From NCBI RefSeq assembly GCF_039871875.1, contig NZ_JBDPMD010000003.1, forward strand, positions 310,001 through 374,000: a DNA stretch of 64,000 bases. The letters are read 5' to 3'. The notes below the pieces were generated by a model, which searched no databases, was not told the origin of the DNA, and saw nothing but the letters and a program-made list of their open reading frames with translations. The DNA is from Sphaerisporangium sp039871875 (GTDB taxonomy: Bacteria > Actinomycetota > Actinomycetes > Streptosporangiales > Streptosporangiaceae). This document shows positions 44,701 to 52,269 of the stretch, one piece after another (within the stretch, counting starts at the first letter, position 1; the number at the start of each line of letters is the position of its first letter). A program made the position numbers and the translations under genes.

Positions 44701-45107
44701 ACCTGGTGCCGGGTCATCTGCTCGTGCTCGACGCGCTGCCGCGGACGCCGTGGGGCGCCTACGACCTGCGGGCCCTGCCCCGCCCCACGGGGGACGTGGC
44801 GGACGGCGACGACTACGCCGCGCCGCGCACGCCGATGGAGCGGCAGCTCGCCGAGATCCTCCAAGATCTGCTCGACATCGAACGGGTCGGCATCTACGAC
44901 AGTTTCTTCGAGCTCGGCGGCTTCTCGATGCTCGCGACACGCCTCATCGTCCGCGTACGGGACGCCTTCCGGGTCCAGCTCGCCGTCCGCGACGTGTTCG
45001 AGTCGCCGACCGTCGACGAACTGGCGCGCCTGATCGTCCGCGCGCAGGTGGAGCAGGCCGACATCGACGACCTCGAGGCCCTGCTCGCGGAGGTCGAACA
45101 GGCTTAG
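41769..45107 (+). CDS. NRPS T-C-A*-T with a decayed A domain
   Basis: 1112 residues. Residues about 30-100 look like a carrier domain (LLALGDVSQVPRVVAQI; Ser65 in place of the usual GGDS serine). The C domain (about 115-545) has MHHIVSDAWS (His262-His263), so probably active. Residues about 560-1000 align with an A domain (WSYRWLSSAASRVADVLARRGV, GDLGRRWPDGSLEYAG, PIHNFVKARLPEHLVPGHLL) but lack the ATP loop (TSGSTG), YGPTE and the NGK lysine (PWGAYDL instead). It cannot adenylate. A normal carrier follows (FFELGGFSMLATR, Ser1053). Both carriers therefore need loading by another enzyme. The A* resembles that in the 46588-52269 protein. Confidence 0.92.
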   Translation: MARPSLVTSADGSDDGVYASPDVHAERPLPPRTPYEDAIVGILGDVLGCTGIDVTDRLLALGDVSQVPRVVAQIRKTIGVDVPVADYVESATVAGLASVVAARSRATRSAARPHAMGPRPHDARPVLSFDQQRLWMENQLLPGVVYNVHGRRRIVGKLDVAVFEASIRAIIARHETLRTHFPAGEGEPVQVVDDHDDDWRIKVTDLTGLRGPGNDDAAAERAARRLLDEELTTPFDLATGPLIRCLLIKLGDEEHALGVTMHHIVSDAWSIGLFVRELTALYEAGGDPVRAGLAPLPVQYRDYAVWQRGWLTGEALESQVGHWRRHLRGAPRFLAMPTVQRRTNAMRAEAGQVVAELSRQETAALHELCRSHGVTSFMVLYAVLATVFSRWSGQNDLVIGVAVAGRTNRATDRLIGFFVNMLPLRVDLSDNPPFARLLERVRRVALDGYAHAEAPMDQLVRDLNITRDPRRTPLFEVVLNVVASPEAEDVTSLNIEPMETPSLFSRYDLTFTAQESEGVLRFKLDFPADRCDPPTGRTLLRQLRTLLRAAAADPDARLLDVPAEEPRGAAPDEPSVRPAPHLAVARHAAGDDRAAVEDGAGRWSYRWLSSAASRVADVLARRGVTAADRVGVVRRPSAAFVAVLTGAAKAGVSCTVIETDDPALTGALGITTVLDAGPAGEPAAGTIDLSTILPAGDAEPVPAGPGTAEAVPGDWAVERLDIGGDDRFVVLSSRPGHLMSALCSAFGAGATLVIPDRGFGADIGALTAWLRDNGVTVAYLDPPILRAIFAQKPLPSLPSLRCVFVDNDGDLLPHDVEAVRRMAPGCRFVGVYRVTADGRPLACYDAPGELEVRDAPLRVPLGLPLPGMGVELRRLSGHAAATGELAEIWHGAERTGDLGRRWPDGSLEYAGKAGTSQAADPVETVSVLRDVPGVRDAIVVEQAAADGGTTLIGYVAGPGPDLDTMPIHNFVKARLPEHLVPGHLLVLDALPRTPWGAYDLRALPRPTGDVADGDDYAAPRTPMERQLAEILQDLLDIERVGIYDSFFELGGFSMLATRLIVRVRDAFRVQLAVRDVFESPTVDELARLIVRAQVEQADIDDLEALLAEVEQA

Positions 45108-45108
45108 C

Positions 45109-45124
45109 GCCCCGCTCAGCGGGC
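45109..45124. terminator. Short hairpin between convergent genes
   Basis: CCCGC-TCA-GCGGG (45111-45123) sits in the 8-bp gap between two convergent stop codons and runs into the end of the minus-strand gene. Could serve both directions; no U-tract. Confidence 0.4.
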
Positions 45125-46270
45125 GAGGAACGAGGTGAGGCACGCGACCTGGCCGGGGGTCGCGCGGAAGGCGTCCAGGTGGTTTCCGTGGTCGGCGGAC
45201 ACCAGTCGTGCGCCAGGGATGATCTCGGCCAGCCGCCGGGAGCCGGCGGGGTGCGCGGTGTCGTCGTCGTCGCTGGTGACGACGAGACAGGGCCGGTCCA
45301 CCTTGACCGCGGTCTGCCGGGAATCCCAGTGCATGGTCGCCGCGGTGAGCCTGGCGTACCGGTAGAACAGCTCGGCCGTGGCGTACGGCCGGACCACCAA
45401 GGGGCCGATCCGCTCCGGGACACCGGTCATCGGGCCGCTGGTGAGCTTGCCGCGAAGCCAGGCCGCGGTGTCGCGCGACTCACCGGCGAGGTCCAGCATG
45501 GCCCGCAGGTTGATCTGGTGATCGGTCTTCTGGGCCTCCTCCCCGAGCTCCAGATCGGCGTGCCAGAGGCTCAGGGAGCTCACCCGGTCGGGTCGCCACG
45601 CGGCCGCCGCCAGCGCCACGGCCGCGCCGCCGCAGATGCCCATGAGGTGAACCGGTCCTGTGGCGACCTCCTCCGCCACCGCGAGCAGATCGTCCACCTG
45701 GTGGACGACGTCGTGGCCACGCTGGTCGAAGACTTCCGGTTCCGCTATCCGCTCGCTCGTGCCCCGCGTCTGGATGACCAGGCAGCGGTACGCGGAGCCC
45801 AGCGCCGTGAGCCACGGCAGCGAGAGCCGGTAGCTCAAGGCGCAGGGTGGCGAGACCAGCACACAGGGGGCGTCCGGCGGACCCGCGTCCACGACGGTGA
45901 TCACGCTGCCGTCCGGCCGGTGTACCGCGTGCGTCCGGTACCGGGTGTTCTCCTCCTGCCGCAGACGCCGGGCCTGTTCTGCCGCGTCCTCGGCGCACAG
46001 GCCGGCGAGCTCTGGTGCGCGCTGCGCGCGCCGGATCTCCGCGGCCAGGCCGACGAGGGCGAAGTCCCGGTCGCGGGCCGGCGCGTCGAAGGTGAGCGGG
46101 ACCTCCAGTGCCCGGCACAGCGCGGCGACCAGTTCCGGCTCGCGGTCGCAGGCGTCGGGGTAGAGGGCGAACGGGCCGACCTGGGCCGTCAGGCCCTCCA
46201 GTTGCCGCACCGCGTCGGCCAGGTCCGCCAGTGCGGCCGGGAAGGTTCGTGTCGTGGCTGCTCGGCTCAT
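45116..46270 (-). CDS. Second SyrC/CmaE-like Cys aminoacyltransferase
   Basis: 384 residues, paralogue of the protein at 26392: LMGICGGAAVALAAAAWRPDRVSSLSLWHADLE with nucleophile Cys213, Asp/His region VVTSDDDDTAHPAGSRRLAEI and a late His in DHGNHLDAF. The N-terminal 110 residues are helical and differ from the first copy. Encoded 6 nt after a free carrier protein and downstream of the NRPS whose last A domain is decayed. It probably transfers an aminoacyl group onto that carrier or onto the T domains of the 41769 protein. The donor may be the A-T-X protein. A second chlorothreonine delivery is the alternative. Confidence 0.85.
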   Translation of the reverse strand: MSRAATTRTFPAALADLADAVRQLEGLTAQVGPFALYPDACDREPELVAALCRALEVPLTFDAPARDRDFALVGLAAEIRRAQRAPELAGLCAEDAAEQARRLRQEENTRYRTHAVHRPDGSVITVVDAGPPDAPCVLVSPPCALSYRLSLPWLTALGSAYRCLVIQTRGTSERIAEPEVFDQRGHDVVHQVDDLLAVAEEVATGPVHLMGICGGAAVALAAAAWRPDRVSSLSLWHADLELGEEAQKTDHQINLRAMLDLAGESRDTAAWLRGKLTSGPMTGVPERIGPLVVRPYATAELFYRYARLTAATMHWDSRQTAVKVDRPCLVVTSDDDDTAHPAGSRRLAEIIPGARLVSADHGNHLDAFRATPGQVACLTSFLAR

Positions 46271-46276
46271 TCTGTG

Positions 46277-46591
46277 TCACCCCAATGGCCGCGCGGCCCT
46301 GGCCAGGTTGCGGGCCGTGACGGCTCCGTCGAGTTCGCGCGGGTCGATGTCCAGGTGCAACGCGCGGTTCGCCATCGCGACGATCCGGAGGATCGACAAC
46401 GACGTGCCTCCGTGGTCGGCAAGGTCGTCGTCGGCGGCCACGCCGGGATCGCGCAACACCTCACGTGTGACGGCCAGGATCCGGTCGAGCCGCTCCTCGT
46501 CGGAGCCGTTCGCCGTGCCGTCAAGGGACGGGGTACCCACGCCGGCTCCTCCTCGCGGATCATCGTCAGAACGGCCGAGCGCTCTCGTCAC
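46277..46591 (-). CDS. Free-standing carrier protein (T domain) completing an NRPS module
   Basis: 104 residues with a disordered N-terminus and one carrier domain: ERLDRILAVTREVL, phosphopantetheine Ser in LADHGGTSLSILRI. The GTG start overlaps the NRPS stop (GTGA, 46588-46591), so it is made together with the C-A-T-C-A* protein, which lacks a terminal T domain. It is the most likely missing T of that last module and the acceptor for the Cys acyltransferase that follows. Confidence 0.92.
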   Translation of the reverse strand: MTRALGRSDDDPRGGAGVGTPSLDGTANGSDEERLDRILAVTREVLRDPGVAADDDLADHGGTSLSILRIVAMANRALHLDIDPRELDGAVTARNLARAARPLG

Positions 46592-49500
46592 GCGTCGCCG
46601 CCGACGGGATCGGGGAGCGCGGCCAGGTCGTAGTCGCCGCCGGCCGTCAGGGGAAGCCGCTCGAGCGTCACCACGTGCCGCGGGATCAGATACTCCGGCA
46701 GATGCGTCACCAAGCGCTGCCGCAACCGGCCGAGGTCGACCGTGGCCTCCCGGCAGGCGACGTACGCCGCCGGCCCGCCGTCACGTTCGCGGTGTCCGGT
46801 CACCACCGCGTCCAGCACGTCGGGCAGGTCGCGCAGGACCGCGACCGCCTCCAGCGGATCGGCCGCCGGGCCGGCGAACTCGACCAGGCCGTCAGGCCGC
46901 CGCCGGACGAGATCCCCGCTGCCGGCGCCGCCGACATGGAGCTCCCCCACCTCGCCGGTCGCGGCCCGCCCTCCGGCCGGGTTGCGCACGACCGCCGGAC
47001 GGCCGGCGAGCTCCCCGCCGATCGGCACGCGCAGCGGCGCCGTGGACGGCGACCAGGTGCCGGGCACGTCGTAGGCGGCCAGCGGCGCGCTTCCCCCCGC
47101 CGTCCGGTAGAGAGCGACCACCCGGCAGCCCGGCGCGAGCCGCCGCGCCAACGCCACGTCGTGCGCCGTCAGGTCGCCCCGGTTGTCGAGGAACACGCGG
47201 CCCGGCAGGGGCAGGGCCGCCCGGCACGGCGCCAGTGCCCGCAGCAGCGGCCCGGTGAGGTAGATCGCGGTCGCGCCGGCGTCCCGCAGCCACGCGAGGA
47301 GCCCGTCGGGGTCACCGGCCGTCGTCTCATCGGCCACCGCCACGACGGCCCCGGCGGGCAGCGCCAGCGACATCGCGCACATCATCAGGCCGGCGTCGCC
47401 GCTGGGGACGGCCAGCACATCGTCACCGCTGAGGCCGGCGATCAGGCCACCGGCCGGGCCGGACGCCTCCGACGTCCGCGCGGGCCCGTCGCCGCTCGGG
47501 CCGGCCCCGCGCAGCAGCCCACCCACATCGACGACGCCGTCACCACCCGCGGCCGGGTCGAGGACCAGTGCCCCTTCTGGCACATCGTCAGGCCCGGCGA
47601 CCGTGTACGGCACGCCGGCCCGCGCGCAGCCGAGGAGCGCGGCCGCGAACCCGGCCGACCGGCGCCGGACCACGACCACCGGCCCCGCGTGCCCGGACAC
47701 CAGATCGGCGACGGCAAGGGACGCACGCGCCAGTTGCCGGTACGTCCACTCGCCGTCCCGGTCGATCACCGCGCCGCGGTCCGGCCGCTCAGCGGCCAGG
47801 CCCGCGAGATCGGGGTACGGCGCCGGGACCGCCGGCGACACCGCGTCGCCGTCCTCGGCCGGACGCTCCAGCTCGTAATCCAGAACGCCGCGGGACGGGT
47901 CGTCGGCCGTCGCCGCGAGCACCGCCGCGACCTGGTCCAGCAGGGCCCGCATCGCCGGGGCCTCGAAACGCTCGGCGTGATAGAGCAGTTCGAGCCGGTA
48001 GTCGTCCCCGCTGTGGTGGACGTCCAGGTTGAGGTCGAACTTGCTCGGCTGCGCCGGAAGGTCCGGCGCCTCCGTCACGACGCCGGGCAGCCGCCACTCG
48101 TCACCGGCGTCCTCGATCATGTTGAGGAGCACCTGGAACAGCGGTGTCCGCGACGGGTCCCGCACCGTACGCAACTTGCCGACCAGGATCTCGAGGGGGG
48201 TCGTGCCGTGGTTCACGTACCCTTCGACGGCCGTGCGCCGCACCCGGTCCAGCACCTCGGCGAACGCCGGGTCCCCGCTGAGCTCGACGCGCAACGGAAC
48301 GGTGTTGACGAAGAGCCCGACCAGCGTGCCGGTGCCCGCGGCCCCCCGCGTGTCCACCGGGACGCCGACGACCACGTCGTCCTGGCCGGACCAGCGGCGC
48401 AGCACCGTCGCCAGAGCGGCGAGCATCGCCATGAACGGCGTCACCCGGTGAACCCGGCACAGCTTGTGCAGCGCGGCCACCTCGTCGGCGCCGAGGACGA
48501 GCCGCGCCTTGCCGCCCACCGTGCCCTGCGACGGCAGCCGGCGGCGCACGGTCGGCAGAGCCAGCGCGGGCGGCGCCCCCGCGAGCCGGCCACGCCAGTA
48601 TTCGATGGGGGCCGCCAGCCGCTCGTCGGTCAGTGTGGTCCGCTGCCATACCGCGTAGTCCAGGTACTGGACCGGCAGCGGCGGGAGTGCGGCCCGCTCG
48701 GCGTCGCCCCCGGCCCGGTAGAGCGCGGAGAGCTCACGCAGGATCAGCCCGATCGACCGGCCGTCGGAGACGATGTGATGGACGGTCATGCTGAGCAGGT
48801 GCTCGGTGTCGCTCAGCCGGACCAGCAGGCAGCGGAGCAGCGGCCCGCGAACCAGGTCGAACGGTCGTGCCGCCTCGTCGTCGGCGAGGCGCGCCGCCGC
48901 GTCGGCCCGCGCGTCGCCGAGCCCGGACAGGTCCTCGACGGTGATCCGCCAGGACGGGTCCGGCGCGGTCACCCGCTGCTCGGGCAGCCCGCGCACGACG
49001 GGGAAGGTCGTCCGCAGGCTCTCGTGCCGCTCGATGATCGCTCGGATGCCGCGTTCCAGCACCGGCACGTCGAGCGGGCCGCGCAGCCACTGGCGGCCGT
49101 GCAGGTTGTAGGCCACCTGGGACCTGATGTGGCACTCCAGCCAGACACGCTGCTGCTCGAACGAGAGGACGGGTCTCGCGCCGGGCGACCGCGGTGGCAC
49201 CGTCTGCCCCATGTGCGACGGTCCGGGCACCGCGAGCGCCGCGGCGAGATCGGCCAGCCGTGAGTGCTCGAAGACCAGCCGCAGCGGAAGTCCGTGGCCC
49301 GACCGTTCGCGCAGCCCGACGATGACCTCTCCGGCCTTCAGCGAGTCGCCCCCCAGGTCGAAGAAGTCGTCGTCGCGTCCCACCGTGTCCAGGCCGAGGA
49401 CCTGCCGCCAGACCTCGGCCACCAGTTCCTCACCGGTTCCGCGCGGAGGCTCGCCGCCGGCCGCGACAGGGGCGTCCGCGACCGGCAGCGCCAGGCGGTC

Positions 49501-52269
49501 CACCTTGCCGTTGGGGGTGCGCGGCAGCGCGTCCAGCACGACCAGGGTGCTCGGCACCATGACGATGGGCAGCGTGCCCCGCAGGTACGCCCGGATGTCG
49601 TCCAGGTCGAGGGTGCCGGGCCGGCTCGCGGTCAGGTGCCCGACGAGCCTGCCGTTCTGCAGGGAGACCACCGCGTCGCCGACGTGCGCGTGCCGCTGCA
49701 GGGTGTTCTCGATCTCGCCGAGCTCGATCCGCTGTCCCCGCACCTTGACCTGGAAGTCACGCCGGCCCAGGTAGAGCAGGGCTCCGTCCGGCCGGTGGCG
49801 CACCATGTCGCCGGTGCGGTACATGCGCTCGCCGGGAGTGGCCGCGTACGGGTCGGCGACATACCGCGACGCGGTGAGCGCGGGCTGGTTGACGTAGCCA
49901 CGGCTCAGGCCGCGACCGGCCAGGTAGAGCTCGCCGACCGCGCCGACCGGCACCGGCCGCAGGTCGCCGTCGAGCACGTACCCGCGACCGCAGGGCAGCA
50001 TCGCACCGATCGGAGGGGGCTGTTCCGCCGGACGCAGCAGAGCCCACGTCGAGTAGGTCGTGTCCTCGGTGGGGCCGTAGAGGTTGTAGACCGCCTCGAT
50101 GTGCCCGGTGGCGTAGAGGTCGTCGACCAGGTTCCCCGTGACCGCCTCGCCCGCCAGGCAGACCACCCGCGTGCCGCGCGGCAGGGCACCGGCCGTGACC
50201 AGCGCGCGCGCCGCCGAGGGTACCGAGCTGACCATCGTCACGTCCGGCGGATCGGCGAGCAGGGACAGTGCGTTCTCGACCACGACCACGGTGCCGCCCG
50301 CGCAGAGCGGGGCGAAGAACTCGAAGACCGACACGTCAAACGAGATCGACGTCGAGGCCAGCACCCGGGACAACTGGTCCGGCGAGAAGGCACGCCCGCC
50401 CCAGACGACCATCGGCACCGCGTTGCGGTGGGTGATGACCACTCCCTTGGGACGTCCCGTCGAACCCGAGGTGTACAGCACGTATGCCGGCCGGTCCGGC
50501 GGCACCGGCCCGAGTTCCACGGCCGATACCGGTTCCCCGTCGAGTTCCGCGAGCTCCGCGTCCGTGACGACCAACCGCGCCGAGCTGTCGCGCAGCATGT
50601 AGGCCGTCCGATCGGCCGGGTACGCGGGGTCGAGCGGCAGATACGCCGCGCCGGCCTTCATGATGCCCAGCATGGCCACGGCCAGATCCACGGACCTGCC
50701 GAGCCGGATGCCGACGACGTCCCCCGCCTCGACCAGCCGCCTCCGCAACAGGTGGGCGAGCTGGTCGGAGCGCTCGTCCAGCCTGCGGTAGGTCAACGTG
50801 CGGCGCGGGTCCTCCACGGCGATCGCGTCCGGTGTCCGGGCCACCTGCGCCGCGAACAGGTCGACCAGGCTGACGTCGGGATCCCCGGTGTCGGGGCCCT
50901 GCCACCACCCGGCGACGAGTTCCCGCTCCTCATCGGTGAGCAGGTCGAGCCGGTGGACCGGTGTGTCGGGCTCGGCCAGCCCGCGGGCGAGCAGCACAGG
51001 CAGCCGCCGCGCCATCCGGGCAGCCGTCACCTGCTCGAACGTCTCCGTGCTGTAGTCCCACATGCCCCAGAGGCCGCCCCGGTCGCGCCACAGATGCACG
51101 TCCAGGTCGTAACGGATGCCGGGCCGGGCGACGGGGACCTGCTCGATCGGCGAACCGGCCAGCGTCGGTTCACCCCAGTCTCCCTGGAAGGCGATGCTCG
51201 CCCGCACCAGCGAACCGCCGACATGGCGACCCGGCGCGAGCGCGGCGACCACGTCCTCGAACGGCACGCCCCGGTGGGCCAAGGCGTCCAGACACGTGGC
51301 CCGCGCGCGGCGGACGAGTTCACGGAACGTCGGCCGTCCGCTGAGATCGGCCCGCAGCACCAGCAGGTCCGAGAGGAGGCCCACCGTGCCGTGCACACCC
51401 GGCCGCGACCGGCCCGCCTCGGGTGTCCCGACCGCGAAGTCGGTCTGACCGCTGTGCTGCCCGAGCAGCAACTGGAACGCGGCCAGCACCACCGTGAACA
51501 GCGTGGTGCGCTCGCTCCGCGCCAGCCGCTCGGCGTCCGCGACCAGCTCGGCGGGGATCCGCAGCGGCACCGAGCCCGCCTGGAACGTCGGGAACGTGGG
51601 GCGTACGTGATCGGCCGGCAGGTCCAGCTCGGGCAGACCGGCGAGTCGGGTGCGCCAGTGGTCCAGTGCCGGCGGGCCGGCGGGCGACGGCACCGGATCG
51701 GGTGCCACACCACGGAGTTCGCCGTGATACGCGGCGTCCAGCTCGGCCAGGAGCACCCGCATGGACCCGCCGTCGCAGACCAGGTGGTGCGCCACGAAGA
51801 CGAGCAGGCGCTCGTCGTCCGCCAGGCGGTAGCTGTGCACCCGCATCAGGGGCCCACGCGCGAGGTCGAACGGCTCCGCCGCGACGCGCGCCGCGCTTTC
51901 GAGTGCGGTCGCCGCGCGCCGCAGCGGTGGCAGGTGCCGGAGGTCCGTTCGTTGTGCCGTGAGCACGATGTCGTCCCTGACGACCCGGACCGGCCCGTCG
52001 TCACGGTCGGCGAACGTGGCACGCAGGGAGGGATGCCGGCGGACCAGGGCGGAGAGCGCCACGTCCAGCCGGTCCTCGTCCAGGTCCCCGGTGTGCCGTG
52101 CGGCGAAGCGCAGGTTGAAGACGGCGGTGCCGGGGCACAGCCGCTCGAAGACCATGATTCCGCGCTGCACCGTCGACATCGGGGCGGGACCCGGCGCGGG
52201 CGGCGCCCCGCCGTCGCCTCCGGCCCGCCATCGCTGGACGAGCCTGCGTCCCGCGACGAGATCCATCAC
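46588..52269 (-). CDS. NRPS C-A-T-C-A* (second A domain decayed, no terminal T)
   Basis: 1893 residues. C1 (about 25-445; VAHHLVCDGGS) follows the lipid loader and likely acts as the acyl-starter C domain. A1 (about 455-900): YVLYTSGSTGRPKG, NLYGPTEDTTY, YRTGDM, PNGKVDRLAL; pocket D-V-F-S-C-A-L-T-Y, not recognised. T1: FFDLGGDSLKAG (Ser976). C2: VHHIVSDGRS (His1164). The last about 400 residues match an A domain only in outline: the ATP loop reads LAVPSGDAGLMM, YGPTE is lost, and the A10 region ends TAGGDYDLAAL without NGK. The ATG overlaps the FAAL stop by 4 nt. The free carrier at 46277 supplies the missing T. Loading must be in trans. Confidence 0.94.
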   Translation of the reverse strand: MMDLVAGRRLVQRWRAGGDGGAPPAPGPAPMSTVQRGIMVFERLCPGTAVFNLRFAARHTGDLDEDRLDVALSALVRRHPSLRATFADRDDGPVRVVRDDIVLTAQRTDLRHLPPLRRAATALESAARVAAEPFDLARGPLMRVHSYRLADDERLLVFVAHHLVCDGGSMRVLLAELDAAYHGELRGVAPDPVPSPAGPPALDHWRTRLAGLPELDLPADHVRPTFPTFQAGSVPLRIPAELVADAERLARSERTTLFTVVLAAFQLLLGQHSGQTDFAVGTPEAGRSRPGVHGTVGLLSDLLVLRADLSGRPTFRELVRRARATCLDALAHRGVPFEDVVAALAPGRHVGGSLVRASIAFQGDWGEPTLAGSPIEQVPVARPGIRYDLDVHLWRDRGGLWGMWDYSTETFEQVTAARMARRLPVLLARGLAEPDTPVHRLDLLTDEERELVAGWWQGPDTGDPDVSLVDLFAAQVARTPDAIAVEDPRRTLTYRRLDERSDQLAHLLRRRLVEAGDVVGIRLGRSVDLAVAMLGIMKAGAAYLPLDPAYPADRTAYMLRDSSARLVVTDAELAELDGEPVSAVELGPVPPDRPAYVLYTSGSTGRPKGVVITHRNAVPMVVWGGRAFSPDQLSRVLASTSISFDVSVFEFFAPLCAGGTVVVVENALSLLADPPDVTMVSSVPSAARALVTAGALPRGTRVVCLAGEAVTGNLVDDLYATGHIEAVYNLYGPTEDTTYSTWALLRPAEQPPPIGAMLPCGRGYVLDGDLRPVPVGAVGELYLAGRGLSRGYVNQPALTASRYVADPYAATPGERMYRTGDMVRHRPDGALLYLGRRDFQVKVRGQRIELGEIENTLQRHAHVGDAVVSLQNGRLVGHLTASRPGTLDLDDIRAYLRGTLPIVMVPSTLVVLDALPRTPNGKVDRLALPVADAPVAAGGEPPRGTGEELVAEVWRQVLGLDTVGRDDDFFDLGGDSLKAGEVIVGLRERSGHGLPLRLVFEHSRLADLAAALAVPGPSHMGQTVPPRSPGARPVLSFEQQRVWLECHIRSQVAYNLHGRQWLRGPLDVPVLERGIRAIIERHESLRTTFPVVRGLPEQRVTAPDPSWRITVEDLSGLGDARADAAARLADDEAARPFDLVRGPLLRCLLVRLSDTEHLLSMTVHHIVSDGRSIGLILRELSALYRAGGDAERAALPPLPVQYLDYAVWQRTTLTDERLAAPIEYWRGRLAGAPPALALPTVRRRLPSQGTVGGKARLVLGADEVAALHKLCRVHRVTPFMAMLAALATVLRRWSGQDDVVVGVPVDTRGAAGTGTLVGLFVNTVPLRVELSGDPAFAEVLDRVRRTAVEGYVNHGTTPLEILVGKLRTVRDPSRTPLFQVLLNMIEDAGDEWRLPGVVTEAPDLPAQPSKFDLNLDVHHSGDDYRLELLYHAERFEAPAMRALLDQVAAVLAATADDPSRGVLDYELERPAEDGDAVSPAVPAPYPDLAGLAAERPDRGAVIDRDGEWTYRQLARASLAVADLVSGHAGPVVVVRRRSAGFAAALLGCARAGVPYTVAGPDDVPEGALVLDPAAGGDGVVDVGGLLRGAGPSGDGPARTSEASGPAGGLIAGLSGDDVLAVPSGDAGLMMCAMSLALPAGAVVAVADETTAGDPDGLLAWLRDAGATAIYLTGPLLRALAPCRAALPLPGRVFLDNRGDLTAHDVALARRLAPGCRVVALYRTAGGSAPLAAYDVPGTWSPSTAPLRVPIGGELAGRPAVVRNPAGGRAATGEVGELHVGGAGSGDLVRRRPDGLVEFAGPAADPLEAVAVLRDLPDVLDAVVTGHRERDGGPAAYVACREATVDLGRLRQRLVTHLPEYLIPRHVVTLERLPLTAGGDYDLAALPDPVGGDA

